From NCBI GenBank assembly GCA_034666705.1, contig JAXDLH010000363.1:1-12616 (forward strand): a stretch of 12,616 nt of DNA. Direction: 5' to 3'. The stretch is from JAXDLH01 sp034666705. Lineage in GTDB: Bacteria > Chloroflexota > UBA6077 > SHYK01. Below are positions 1 to 6,882 of the stretch, one piece after another. The notes beneath the pieces are model-generated. The model saw nothing but the letters and a program-made list of their open reading frames with translations. It searched no databases and was not told the DNA's origin. The translations under genes were made by a program, and so were the position numbers. Each line of letters begins with the position of its first letter. Within the stretch, counting starts at the first letter, position 1.

Positions 1-53
1 GTGTCACGCCGGCGATTGAGCGCTCGCCAATTGAATGATGGGGCGGGAAGCGT
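1..53 (+). other. Left-edge sequence upstream of the sigma factor gene
   Basis: This is too short to assign. One frame stays open from base 1 to a TAA at 58-60, which would overlap the sigma gene by 7 nt. Another is open to a TGA at 36-38. Either could be the tail of an upstream gene; dnaG often precedes rpoD, but the residues visible are too few to recognise. A 5-bp stem (GGCGA at 11-15, TCGCC at 24-28) lies here. A purine-rich GGCGGGAAG just before the ATG at 54 serves as the sigma gene's ribosome-binding site. Confidence 0.3.
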
Positions 54-1118
54 ATGGTAATTGTCTCGCGCGACGAGTCTATCGACGAGCCCGGTCTGCA
101 CTGGGACGACCTCCCCGCATTTCGGGACCGGGCGCTCCTCGACGATTCCGAGGATCCGCTCCACGACCGACCCCGCCCTGCCGCCGACGATTCCCACGAT
201 GCCGACTACGTCTCGAGCGAGACGCCGGCAGCGATCTATCTCCGCGACATCAGCCGCGTCAAGCTGCTGACGGCCGAGCAAGAGGTGGAATTCGCCATGG
301 CGATCGAGCAGGGTCGCCTCGCCGGTGAGCGACTCGCCGCGGCTGAAGCTGGTGACGGCGCTGAGGCGCTGCAGGGCGCTGCGCATGACGGCGACGAGGC
401 GCGACGGAAGCTCACCGAGGCGAACCTTCGGCTAGTCGTAAGCGTGGCGCGCAAGTACATGGGGCGTGGCCTTCCCCTTCAGGACCTCATTCAAGAGGGC
501 AATATTGGCCTCTCGCGGGCGGTCGAGAAGTATGACTACACGAAGGGTTACCGGTTCAGTACCTATGCGTACTGGTGGATTCGGCAGGCGGTGACGCGTG
601 CGATAGCCGACCAGGCGCGCACGATTCGCGTGCCCGTCCACATGATCGAGTTGATCGGCGACGTGTATCGGCAGTCACGCGAGCTCCAGCAAGAGATCGG
701 CAGGGAGCCAACCGCCGAGGAGATCGCGGAGGCGATGAACACCACTGCAGAGCGGGTTCGAGGGATCATCCGCGCCGCGCGCCAGCCGATCTCGCTGGAG
801 ACGCCGGTGGGCGAGGAAGACGAGAGCACGCTCTCCGACTTCATCGCGGACAAAAATGCATACGCCCCCCCAGAGGTGGCCGCGCAGGAGATGCTCCGCC
901 GCCACGTCGATACGGCATTCGAGGAGCAGCTCACCGACCGCGAGCAGATCGTGTTGCGACTGCGCTTCGGTCTGCTCGACGGACGTGATCGGACGCTCGG
1001 CGAGATTGGCGAAGAGTTGGGCGTGAGCCGGGAGCGCGTCCGCCAGATTGAGGCGGAAGCACTCCAGAAGCTGCGTCAGCCGCAGCTGCGCATGCGGCTC
1101 AAGGAATACCTCGAGTAG
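54..1118 (+). CDS. sigA: RNA polymerase sigma-70 family factor (SigA/RpoD-like)
   Basis: This 354-residue sigma factor directs RNA polymerase to promoters. The first ~55 residues are acidic and unlike a full region 1.1. Region 1.2 is at about 56-90 (ETPAAIYLRDIS). Region 2 is at about 119-199, with NLRLVVSVARKY, DLIQEGNIGL, and the -10 melting and recognition helix YAYWWIRQAVTRAIADQ, followed by ARTIRVPVHM. Region 3 runs to about 275. Region 4 is at about 285-345, with the -35 helix-turn-helix RTLGEIGEELGVSRERVRQIE. The ATG has a GGGAAG-type site upstream. The position after YA is Tyr, where E. coli sigma-70 has Thr; I recall Tyr as common in cyanobacterial-type factors. The residues contacting -10 and -35 DNA look intact, so it should read TTGACA/TATAAT-type promoters. 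It may be the primary factor or a group-2 paralogue; the lack of region 1.1 leaves this open. It ends 5 bp from the convergent protease gene. Confidence 0.95.
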   Translation: MVIVSRDESIDEPGLHWDDLPAFRDRALLDDSEDPLHDRPRPAADDSHDADYVSSETPAAIYLRDISRVKLLTAEQEVEFAMAIEQGRLAGERLAAAEAGDGAEALQGAAHDGDEARRKLTEANLRLVVSVARKYMGRGLPLQDLIQEGNIGLSRAVEKYDYTKGYRFSTYAYWWIRQAVTRAIADQARTIRVPVHMIELIGDVYRQSRELQQEIGREPTAEEIAEAMNTTAERVRGIIRAARQPISLETPVGEEDESTLSDFIADKNAYAPPEVAAQEMLRRHVDTAFEEQLTDREQIVLRLRFGLLDGRDRTLGEIGEELGVSRERVRQIEAEALQKLRQPQLRMRLKEYLE

Positions 1119-1123
1119 CGGGA

Positions 1124-2296
1124 CTACTTCGATTCGTCGCCCGTGTGGTCCTTCAGCTCCATATAGCGGAGGACGTTCAGGCGGGCAATGATGCCGACGA
1201 GCTGCCCATTCACCACGACGGGCAGTTGGTTGTAGTGCTGCTCCGCCATGTGGCGGATCGCGACGTCTACGCCATCGTCCGGCGAGACCGTGGTGAGCTG
1301 CGCGAGTGGCGTCATGACCTCACCCACTGCACGCTTCCCCCACTCAGACCGCGGAACTTTGCGCGTGTCAGAAAACGCGACGAGTCCAACGAGCTGGCCG
1401 CCCTCACGCGCTACCGCGATGCCGCGCTCGCCGCGCTTGAGAAAGTGATCTGTGACGGCCTCCTCGATGCTCGTCCACGGTGCTACCGTGTCCGGCTCTG
1501 GGGTCATGATCTGGCGCACACTAACACCCGCGAATCGGCTCTGGAGAATGACCTGCCGGTACGCGGCCCGGGCGCCGTTATAGATGAACCAGGACAGCAG
1601 CACGCCCGCGACTGCCACAAATCGCGGGTCATAGCCGAGGATCGATTGGTACGGCCGCGTGCGCTCGTCGAGTGAGACCACGAGGAGGATGATCGCGCCG
1701 GCGAAGGCGAGGGCGGCGACACCCTGGCCGAAGAGGGTGGCGAGCCGCGTCGCCCGTCGAAAATCCCCCACCCGGTACCACAGCAGGCCACGCAGGGCGC
1801 GGCCCCCGTCCAAGGGCAGCGTCGGCAGCAGGTTAAATCCGCCGAGCCAGAGATTCAGGAGGAGCATCGACTCCAGGAAGAGACTCAGCGGCTGACTGAG
1901 ACCCGGCACGTAGACCAGGACCAGGGCCAGGAGAAAGGCGAGCGAGAGGCTGACCGTGGGGCCAGATAGAAAAATGAACAGCTCGTCGAGCGGCCGACCC
2001 CGCTCATTCCTGATGTCGGATGAGCCGCCAAACATGACGAGTGTAATTGCGCCGACCGCGACGCCACGGAGCCGAGCGACGACTGAATGTCCGAGCTCGT
2101 GGGCGATCCGGGAAAAGAACACGAAGAAGGCGGAGATAAAGGCGACCGAGATGTAGGTTTGTTCGGTTTCGTTCGGGAGCAGCGCTGGGTAGATCCTGCC
2201 ACCGAGCAGAACAAGCGTGGCAAAGCCGAGCAGCGCGGAGGCATGGGCGCGAATCGTAATGCCGTAAAAGCTGAGCAGATCGAACGTGCGGGACAA
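1124..2296 (-). CDS. Site-2 protease (M50) family membrane metalloprotease with two CBS domains
   Basis: This 390-residue integral membrane zinc protease belongs to the SpoIVFB/S2P-like M50 group, which cuts substrates within or near the membrane. The zinc site HELGH is at residues 66-70 inside a hydrophobic segment. The second active-site motif, NLLPTLPLDGGRALR, is at 155-169 with Asp163. Hydrophobic segments lie near 20-35, 48-64, 108-130, 140-157, 190-208 and 225-240. The C-terminal third carries two CBS domains, about 258-312 (starting VRQIMTPEPDTV) and 323-382 (VGEVMTPLAQLTTV), which usually bind adenine nucleotides and regulate activity. The start is a TTG (2294-2296) preceded by AGGAAAGAGG at good spacing, and the N-terminus SFYGITIRAHAS matches the family. 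It is the only minus-strand gene and is divergent from rpsP. The substrate is unknown; no anti-sigma gene is adjacent, so regulated proteolysis of one is only a guess. Confidence 0.93.
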   Translation of the reverse strand: MSRTFDLLSFYGITIRAHASALLGFATLVLLGGRIYPALLPNETEQTYISVAFISAFFVFFSRIAHELGHSVVARLRGVAVGAITLVMFGGSSDIRNERGRPLDELFIFLSGPTVSLSLAFLLALVLVYVPGLSQPLSLFLESMLLLNLWLGGFNLLPTLPLDGGRALRGLLWYRVGDFRRATRLATLFGQGVAALAFAGAIILLVVSLDERTRPYQSILGYDPRFVAVAGVLLSWFIYNGARAAYRQVILQSRFAGVSVRQIMTPEPDTVAPWTSIEEAVTDHFLKRGERGIAVAREGGQLVGLVAFSDTRKVPRSEWGKRAVGEVMTPLAQLTTVSPDDGVDVAIRHMAEQHYNQLPVVVNGQLVGIIARLNVLRYMELKDHTGDESK

Positions 2297-2408
2297 AGGC
2301 GCCTCTTTCCTGTGGCGACACTGAAGACCGCGAGCGACCGCGGAGATCCTGGAGGATTGTACTGTGGCTTCTCGGGAAGGCGGCGGCGAGGCGGGACGAT
2401 AGGTCGGC

Positions 2409-2414
2409 TATAAT
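2409..2414 (+). promoter_or_regulatory. Candidate -10 element for the rpsP-khpA-rimM transcript
   Basis: A perfect TATAAT preceded by GGC lies 71 bp before the rpsP start, in the divergent intergenic region. A start near 2421 would give a leader of about 64 nt. No convincing TTGACA-like -35 lies 16-18 bp upstream; that region is GC-only. A similar GGC-TATAAT box precedes clpC. The leader holds a small stem (GTGGT 2445-2449, ACCAC 2458-2462) just before the rpsP ribosome-binding site. Confidence 0.4.
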
Positions 2415-2484
2415 TGCGGGTTGCACATGAGCGATTTATTGCCGGTGGTGCGTACCGACCACGGGCTGAGGAGCGCCAGTTCGC

Positions 2485-2925
2485 ATGCTACGAATGAGGC
2501 TGCGCCGGGTTGGCGCGAAGAAGCAGCCCCGCTACCGCGTCGTTATCGCAGAGGCCCGGACTCCGCGCGACGGCGCATTCGTCGCCACTATTGGCTACTA
2601 CGATCCGCTTACGGAGCCAGCGACCGTCAACATCGACCGTGATAAGGCGACCGATTGGCTGACGAAGGGCGCGCAACCATCGGACACGGTAGTCCGGCTG
2701 CTGCGCGGCGCGGGTATCGCCGTAGATCTCCTCCCCGAGGCGCCGACCTACCAGCCGAAGGCTGTGGAGCCAAAGGCTGAAGCCGCCACGCCGCGCGCGG
2801 CGCGACCCGCCGCCGCTTCGGCCCCGGCGGTCGCAATTGAGCCGGAGACGGCTGTGGAGTCGCCGCCGACGAATTCGGATGAGGATGCCACGGTCGTGGT
2901 GGAGCCCGGTGGAACCGCAAGCTAG
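2485..2925 (+). CDS. rpsP: 30S ribosomal protein S16 with C-terminal low-complexity extension
   Basis: This is ribosomal protein S16, which binds 16S rRNA and helps assemble the 30S body. The core is at residues 1-85: MLRMRLRRVGAKKQPRYRVV, then EARTPRDG, IGYYDP and PSDTVVRLL, all hallmark S16 positions. The start matches the usual S16 N-terminus exactly. GAGGAG at 2468-2473 is the likely ribosome-binding site, with a long 11-nt spacer. S16 is usually 80-95 residues; here residues 86-146 form an Ala/Pro/Glu-rich tail with an acidic end, probably disordered. It heads the S16-KH-RimM gene run, and its last 17 nt overlap khpA in another frame, which suggests translational coupling. Confidence 0.97.
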   Translation: MLRMRLRRVGAKKQPRYRVVIAEARTPRDGAFVATIGYYDPLTEPATVNIDRDKATDWLTKGAQPSDTVVRLLRGAGIAVDLLPEAPTYQPKAVEPKAEAATPRAARPAAASAPAVAIEPETAVESPPTNSDEDATVVVEPGGTAS

Positions 2926-3160
2926 CAGCCCTACGCGCGAATTCGTCGAGTACGTTGCACGCACGCTCGCGCGGGAGCCGGACGAGGTCGAGGTGACCGA
3001 GAGCCTCGACGGCAACACGCTGGTGTACCATTTGAAGCTGGCACCCGACGACGTCGGCCGCGTGATCGGCCGTGAGGGCCGCATCGTGCGAGCGATCCGC
3101 TCGCTGCTCCGCGCCACGGCGATGCGCCAGGGCGTGCGAATCGGGCTCGAGATCGAGTAG
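2909..3160 (+). CDS. khpA: KH-domain RNA-binding protein KhpA
   Basis: This is a small, 83-residue single-KH-domain RNA-binding protein of the KhpA (YlqC/YhbY-neighbour) family. In other bacteria it pairs with KhpB/Jag and binds many RNAs. Family landmarks are FVEYVARTLAREPDEVEVTE at 12-31, LAPDDVGRVIGREGR with the GxxG loop at 54-57, and AIRSLLRATA. I chose GTG at 2909 because GGAG lies at 2901-2904 and because homologs begin shortly before the FVEYVA segment. The open frame extends back to 2837, but that part is Arg-rich and reads as an out-of-frame shadow of rpsP. It overlaps the rpsP stop by 17 nt and is followed by 92 nt containing a hairpin before rimM. Confidence 0.92.
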   Translation: MEPQASSPTREFVEYVARTLAREPDEVEVTESLDGNTLVYHLKLAPDDVGRVIGREGRIVRAIRSLLRATAMRQGVRIGLEIE

Positions 3161-3165
3161 CGGCG

Positions 3166-3196
3166 CGGCGATGCGCCCGTGTGCGTCACATCGCCG
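3166..3196 (+). other. Hairpin between khpA and rimM
   Basis: CGGCGATG (3166-3173) and CATCGCCG (3189-3196) form a perfect 8-bp stem around a 15-nt loop, in which CGC and GCG can pair further. It starts 5 nt after the khpA stop. No T-run follows, so an ordinary rho-independent terminator is unlikely. An attenuator, RNA-processing site or mRNA stabiliser is possible. If rimM were started at the upstream GTG at 3181, the start would lie inside this stem-loop. Confidence 0.45.
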
Positions 3197-3252
3197 TGGC
3201 CCCGGCGCCCGATCACGCGGATTTCATGCTCATTTCTGGCCTTGGTCTGCGC

Positions 3253-3762
3253 ATGGCTGATCCCCAAACATTTCTTGCCGTGGCGCGTATTACGTCCGCC
3301 CACGGCGTCAAAGGCGAAGTGCGTTGCGAGGTCATCACCGACTTCCCGGAGCGCTTCAAGACCACGCGCCAGCTCTTCGCGGGCGAGCAGCACGCGCCCA
3401 TCGAGCTCGAACGGGCGCGCCTCGACAAGCGCCATGCGATCCTCAAGTTGGCCGGGGTGGAGTCGCGCGACGAGGCTGAGCGGCTGCGCGGGCAGACGCT
3501 CTATGTGGACGAGGCCGACGCCGTAAAGCTGCCGAGTGGCACCTACTTCTGGCACGACATCGTGGGGCTGACCGTCAAGACCTCGGCTGGGGAAGCACTC
3601 GGCATCGTCAGTGAAATCCTGCCAACGGGGAGCAATGACGTCTATGTAGTGCGGAGCGGGAGGCGCGACCTGCTCATTCCGGCGATCAAGGACGTCGTCC
3701 GTGAGATTGACCTTGACCGACGCATAATGATCATCGACGTGATTGAGGGCCTCCTCGATTGA
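3253..3762 (+). CDS. rimM: Ribosome maturation factor RimM
   Basis: RimM binds S19 and assists maturation of the 30S head and 16S rRNA processing. With the ATG at 3253 the protein is 169 residues, the usual family length. The N-terminal RimM barrel covers about 6-88, with FLAVARITSAHGVKGEVRCE at its start and GVESRDEAERLRGQTLYV. The C-terminal PRC-barrel covers about 95-168, with TYFWHDIVGLTV, PTGSNDVYVV and DLLIPAIKDVV. The frame remains open to a GTG at 3181 and an ATG at 3226. I prefer 3253 because conserved residues begin right after it, although no clear Shine-Dalgarno site precedes any candidate. recO follows at 33 nt; the usual partners trmD and rplS are not there. Confidence 0.93.
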   Translation: MADPQTFLAVARITSAHGVKGEVRCEVITDFPERFKTTRQLFAGEQHAPIELERARLDKRHAILKLAGVESRDEAERLRGQTLYVDEADAVKLPSGTYFWHDIVGLTVKTSAGEALGIVSEILPTGSNDVYVVRSGRRDLLIPAIKDVVREIDLDRRIMIIDVIEGLLD

Positions 3763-3795
3763 GCGGGTTGGCCGGATAGGGAAGGTCAGAGGCTG

Positions 3796-4575
3796 GTGGC
3801 TCGCTCGCGCGTCTACGGGACGGAGTTGATCGCGCTCAAGCGGATGGACTACTCCGAAGCCGACCGCATCATCACCGCCTTCACGCCGGAGTACGGCAAG
3901 CTGCGGGTACTGGCGAAGGGCGTACGCAAGTCCACCAGCCGCAACGCCGGGCACCTCGAGCTCTTCGCGCACGCCCACGCGATGCTTGCTCGCGGCCGCG
4001 AGCTTGACCTCGTGACGCAGGCGAGCACGATCGAGCCATTTCGCGGAGTGCGCGAGAGCCTCGTCGCCGCGTCCTACGCGTACCATCTCGGCGAGCTCGT
4101 CGACGGCTGCCTCCCCGATCGCGACCCACACCGTGACGTGTTCGATCTGCTGCGCGGTGCGCTCGCTGCACTTGCCGATGAAAGCATCGCCCCGCAGCTC
4201 GTCGCGCGCCATTTCGAGCTGCAGCTCCTGACGGCGATTGGCTTCCGTCCGCAGCTCACCACCTGCCTCGTCTGTAAGGCGCCAATTGAGCCGACCGCGA
4301 ATGGGTTCAGCGTGGCGCTCGGTGGCATCGTCTGTGCGGCGTGTATGCGTCAGGAGATATCGGCGGCGCCCATCGCCACGGATACCCTCAAGCTCCTGCG
4401 TCATCTGCAGCGGCTCGAGTCGGTCCGCTCGGCCACGATTCGCGTGCCCGAGCCCGTGCTGCACGATGCGGAGCGCGTGCTGCGTCGCCAGCTCGAGTTC
4501 GTGCTGGAGCGGCGGTTGCGGGCGACCGAGTTCGTCCGGCACGTCGCGGAGAACGCCGCGAGCTACAGCGCATGA
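3796..4575 (+). CDS. recO: DNA repair protein RecO
   Basis: RecO anneals single strands and, with RecR, loads RecA onto SSB-coated DNA in the RecF pathway. The protein is 259 residues, typical of the family. The N-terminal OB-fold at about 1-80 contains YGTELIALKRMDYSEADRIIT and YGKLRVLAKGVRKS. The helical C-terminal part holds HFELQLLTAIGFRPQL followed by a four-cysteine zinc site (C157, C160, C180, C183). The GTG start at 3796 follows AGAGG closely and a GAAGG at 3781, and it gives the standard N-terminus. The stop overlaps the dnaX ATG (ATGA), so the two genes are probably translationally coupled. RecR is encoded three genes downstream, so both RecOR partners lie in one run. Confidence 0.94.
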   Translation: MARSRVYGTELIALKRMDYSEADRIITAFTPEYGKLRVLAKGVRKSTSRNAGHLELFAHAHAMLARGRELDLVTQASTIEPFRGVRESLVAASYAYHLGELVDGCLPDRDPHRDVFDLLRGALAALADESIAPQLVARHFELQLLTAIGFRPQLTTCLVCKAPIEPTANGFSVALGGIVCAACMRQEISAAPIATDTLKLLRHLQRLESVRSATIRVPEPVLHDAERVLRRQLEFVLERRLRATEFVRHVAENAASYSA

Positions 4576-6434
4576 GTGAGGCGCTGCAGTCCGAGTTGCC
4601 GGCGGACCGCCGGGCGCTCTATCTGCGGTGGCGCCCGCACCGGTTCGCCGACGTTGTCGGTCAGGAATCGGTGACGCGCACGCTCCGCAATGCGGTTGCG
4701 CGGGGCACGGTCGCGCACGGCTACCTGCTCTGCGGCCCACGCGGCACGGGGAAGACGAGCATTGCGCGCATCCTGTACAAGGCGCTGAATTGCGAGCAGC
4801 CGCTCGACGGGGATCCGTGCGGTACCTGCAACTCCTGCGTCGCTGCGGATGCCGGCCGGGCAATGGACTTGATCGAGATCGACGCAGCCTCGAACCGGGG
4901 CATCGACGATGTGCGCGCACTCCGCGAGCGCGTACGTTTCGCCCCCGCTGAGGCGAAATCCAAGGTCTACATCGTCGATGAGGCGCACCAGCTAACCGCA
5001 CCGGCCTGGGATGCGTTCCTGAAGACGCTGGAGGAGCCTCCTCCGCACACGGTGTTCGTGCTTGCCACGACGGCGGCGCACAAGGTGCCGGCGACGATCG
5101 TCTCTCGCTGCCAGCGCTTCGATCTGCGGCGGATTCCCCAGGAGCAGATTGCCGATCATCTGACCGCGGTCGCCACTGCCGAGGGGATCGTCCTTGGCCC
5201 TGAGGTCGCCGACCGACTGGCGCGGCTCGCTCGGGGTGGGCTGCGCGACGCCCTCAGCACCCTCGAGCAGGTGGCATCCTTCGCCGGCTCACCCGTGACA
5301 ATCGACGAGGCGCGCCGCGTCCTCGGCCTGGTGCGGGGCGACGCGCTCCGCTCGTTCGTCGACGCACTGGCCCATCGAGATGCGAGGCAGGCACTGCTGG
5401 TGCTCGAAGATGTGGCCCAGGAGGGCGCCGACCTCCGTCAGTTCATCGGCGAGCTGCTCGGCGATCTACGCGCCGCGCTATTGATCCGGGCCGGCGCTGA
5501 GAGCGCAGTGAGCAGCGAGCTCACTGGCGAGGAGCGGCGCTGGCTCGGCGACGTGGTCCTGCACTGGGCGCCGGGCGAGCTGGTGACGATCCTGCAGACG
5601 TTTGGCGCTATCGAAGGCAGCGGGCTCGACGAACGACAATTGCTGGTGCGACTGGAACTGGCGACGGCGCGTGCCGCGGGCCTCACTGCTTCGCTGACCG
5701 ACGGGAGAGCGCCCGGCATCGTGAGCCCTCCGGCACCCTTAATGGTCCCGGTAGCTGCACCGGCGCTACCAGTCGCGGCACGCGAGTCGCGCCCACCCTG
5801 GGAGGAGTCAACGCCCGGAGCGTTCCCATCGGGAACGTTGCCAACGTCGCGTCCACCATGGGAGGAGCCAGCGCCGCCGCCGGGAACTCCTTCCGTAGAC
5901 CGGCCTGCATCATCGCCGGACGAGGTTGCAGTCGAGCCGCCCATGGAGCGGCGTGCGTCGTCCGTTGTGGACGCGGTGCCTGCGGCGAAGATGGCCGCGC
6001 TTGGAGAGCCGTCCGCCGGGTCGGTGGACGCGCCCGCCGCCAGCGGTCCAGCGCCGACGATCCCGTCGCTGGCTGCGCTCCGCGCGCGCTGGGTCGAGGC
6101 GGTCGCGCGATACCAGGGCAACGTGCTCGTGCGTATGTTGCTCGAGCGCATCGGGCCCGTCCGTGCGGATGGCGATCTGATTACACTCGCCGGTCCGCTC
6201 ACGGCGATCGACGCTCAGCGACTCGAGAGTAAGTATCGTAAGGAGCTCGAAACGCTCTACGAGCGCGTGCTCGGCCTCCCCGTGCGGCTGCGAATCACGA
6301 TCGGGGACGTCGAGCCCGTCGAGCCGAGCCCAGAGCCGGCTCCACCACCGGCGGCCCAGGAATCCTTCTCCATTGCCGAGCACGCATCGGTGCTCTTCGG
6401 TGCCCGGCTCGTGCCGCTGCATGACGAAGAATGA
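4572..6434 (+). CDS. dnaX: DNA polymerase III subunit gamma/tau
   Basis: DnaX is the clamp-loader ATPase subunit that also tethers polymerase cores. The 620-residue protein has an AAA+ module at about 1-240: YLRWRPHRFADVVGQE, Walker A GPRGTGKT (55-62), zinc cysteines C74, C83, C86 and C89, Walker B VYIVDEAH, sensor-1 LATT, and the arginine-finger SRC (178-180). A helical collar domain runs to about 370. A Pro/Ala/Ser-rich linker (about 375-495) is followed by a folded C-terminal domain (about 498-580) and an acidic tail. The ATG at 4572 shares bases with the recO stop, and DnaX homology begins within about 20 residues of it. The open frame extends further upstream, but that part is a shadow of recO. 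I see no A-rich slippery run of the kind used for gamma frameshifting in E. coli or Thermus, so probably only the long form is made. Confidence 0.96.
   Translation: MSEALQSELPADRRALYLRWRPHRFADVVGQESVTRTLRNAVARGTVAHGYLLCGPRGTGKTSIARILYKALNCEQPLDGDPCGTCNSCVAADAGRAMDLIEIDAASNRGIDDVRALRERVRFAPAEAKSKVYIVDEAHQLTAPAWDAFLKTLEEPPPHTVFVLATTAAHKVPATIVSRCQRFDLRRIPQEQIADHLTAVATAEGIVLGPEVADRLARLARGGLRDALSTLEQVASFAGSPVTIDEARRVLGLVRGDALRSFVDALAHRDARQALLVLEDVAQEGADLRQFIGELLGDLRAALLIRAGAESAVSSELTGEERRWLGDVVLHWAPGELVTILQTFGAIEGSGLDERQLLVRLELATARAAGLTASLTDGRAPGIVSPPAPLMVPVAAPALPVAARESRPPWEESTPGAFPSGTLPTSRPPWEEPAPPPGTPSVDRPASSPDEVAVEPPMERRASSVVDAVPAAKMAALGEPSAGSVDAPAASGPAPTIPSLAALRARWVEAVARYQGNVLVRMLLERIGPVRADGDLITLAGPLTAIDAQRLESKYRKELETLYERVLGLPVRLRITIGDVEPVEPSPEPAPPPAAQESFSIAEHASVLFGARLVPLHDEE
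5787..5867 (+). repeat. In-frame repeat and hairpin in the DnaX linker
   Basis: Residues SRPPWEE occur twice in the linker, encoded at 5787-5807 and 5847-5867, with 19 of 21 bases identical and a 60-nt period. Between them, CGTTCCC (5821-5827) and GGGAACG (5831-5837) form a perfect 7-bp stem with a 3-nt loop. The two Trp-containing motifs stand out in an otherwise featureless linker and might be short binding motifs; this is inference. Confidence 0.6.
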
Positions 6435-6482
6435 TCTGCCGGCCCGTATGATGAGCAAGACTGGAACCGTGGAAGGAGCGAG

Positions 6483-6782
6483 ATGCTGAACCGCAACATG
6501 ATGCAACAGATGCAGAATCGACTCGCCAAGATTCAGGAGGAGCTGGCGACAGAGACGGTAGAGGCAACCGCCGGCGGTGGCGTCGTCACCGCGACGGCGA
6601 CGGGCCAGCAAAAGCTGGTGAGCGTGGCGATCGATCCCGCGGTCGTCGATCCCGAAGATGTCGAGATGCTCCAGGATCTGATCGTCGTCGCAGTAAACGA
6701 CGCGCTCAATAAGGCGCAAGAGCTTGCAGCTCAGCGGCTGTCGAGCCTGACCGGGGGAATGAAGATCCCCGGGCTGTTTTAG
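6483..6782 (+). CDS. ebfC: YbaB/EbfC family nucleoid-associated DNA-binding protein
   Basis: This is a 99-residue YbaB/EbfC family protein, a small dimeric DNA-binding factor associated with the nucleoid. It shows the family order: an N-terminal helix (MMQQMQNRLAKIQEELATE), a glycine turn with strand (GGGVVTATATGQQKLVSVAIDP), VDPEDVEMLQDLIVVAVNDAL, and the terminal GGMKIPGLF. AAGGAG at 6473-6478 sits 4 nt before the ATG. It lies 48 nt after dnaX and 100 nt before recR, the widely conserved dnaX-ybaB-recR order, where it is thought to act with replication or recombination. Confidence 0.95.
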   Translation: MLNRNMMQQMQNRLAKIQEELATETVEATAGGGVVTATATGQQKLVSVAIDPAVVDPEDVEMLQDLIVVAVNDALNKAQELAAQRLSSLTGGMKIPGLF

Positions 6783-6828
6783 TACTCGTGATCCGTCCCC
6801 CTCACCTCCCGCAACGTGGTCCGTCCGG

Positions 6829-6854
6829 GGCTTGTCGAGGGACTCAGGATGAGC
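6829..6854. repeat. Possible fragment of a dispersed intergenic repeat
   Basis: In the 100-bp gap before recR, GGCTTGTCGAGGG is followed immediately by ACTCAGGATGAGC. This resembles, from memory, short intergenic repeats with CTTGTCGAAGG and CTCAGGATGAG halves that recur in many environmental bacterial genomes. Only one copy is present in the window, so its repeat status cannot be shown here. The rest of the gap contains no other obvious feature except the recR ribosome-binding site. Confidence 0.35.
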
Positions 6855-6882
6855 TGAAATCGCAAGGAGCGCTACGCCGTTG

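Noticed and set aside
1114..1128. AGTAG/CTACT inverted repeat between the convergent stops as a bidirectional terminator
   Set aside because: The 5-bp symmetry arises largely from two opposed TAG stop codons and is too short to terminate.
2356..2361. Minus-strand TACAAT as a promoter for the site-2 protease gene
   Set aside because: No -35-like hexamer at 14-19 bp; a lone -10-like box is expected by chance.
2488..5001. Long minus-strand open frame of 837 codons opposite rpsP to dnaX
   Set aside because: It lies opposite five well-supported genes, is Arg-rich and without recognisable domains, and is explained by high-GC codon bias leaving an antisense frame open.
4572..6434. Programmed frameshift in dnaX to make a gamma form
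   Set aside because: No A-rich slippery heptamer or homopolymer run was found in the region after the AAA+ domain.
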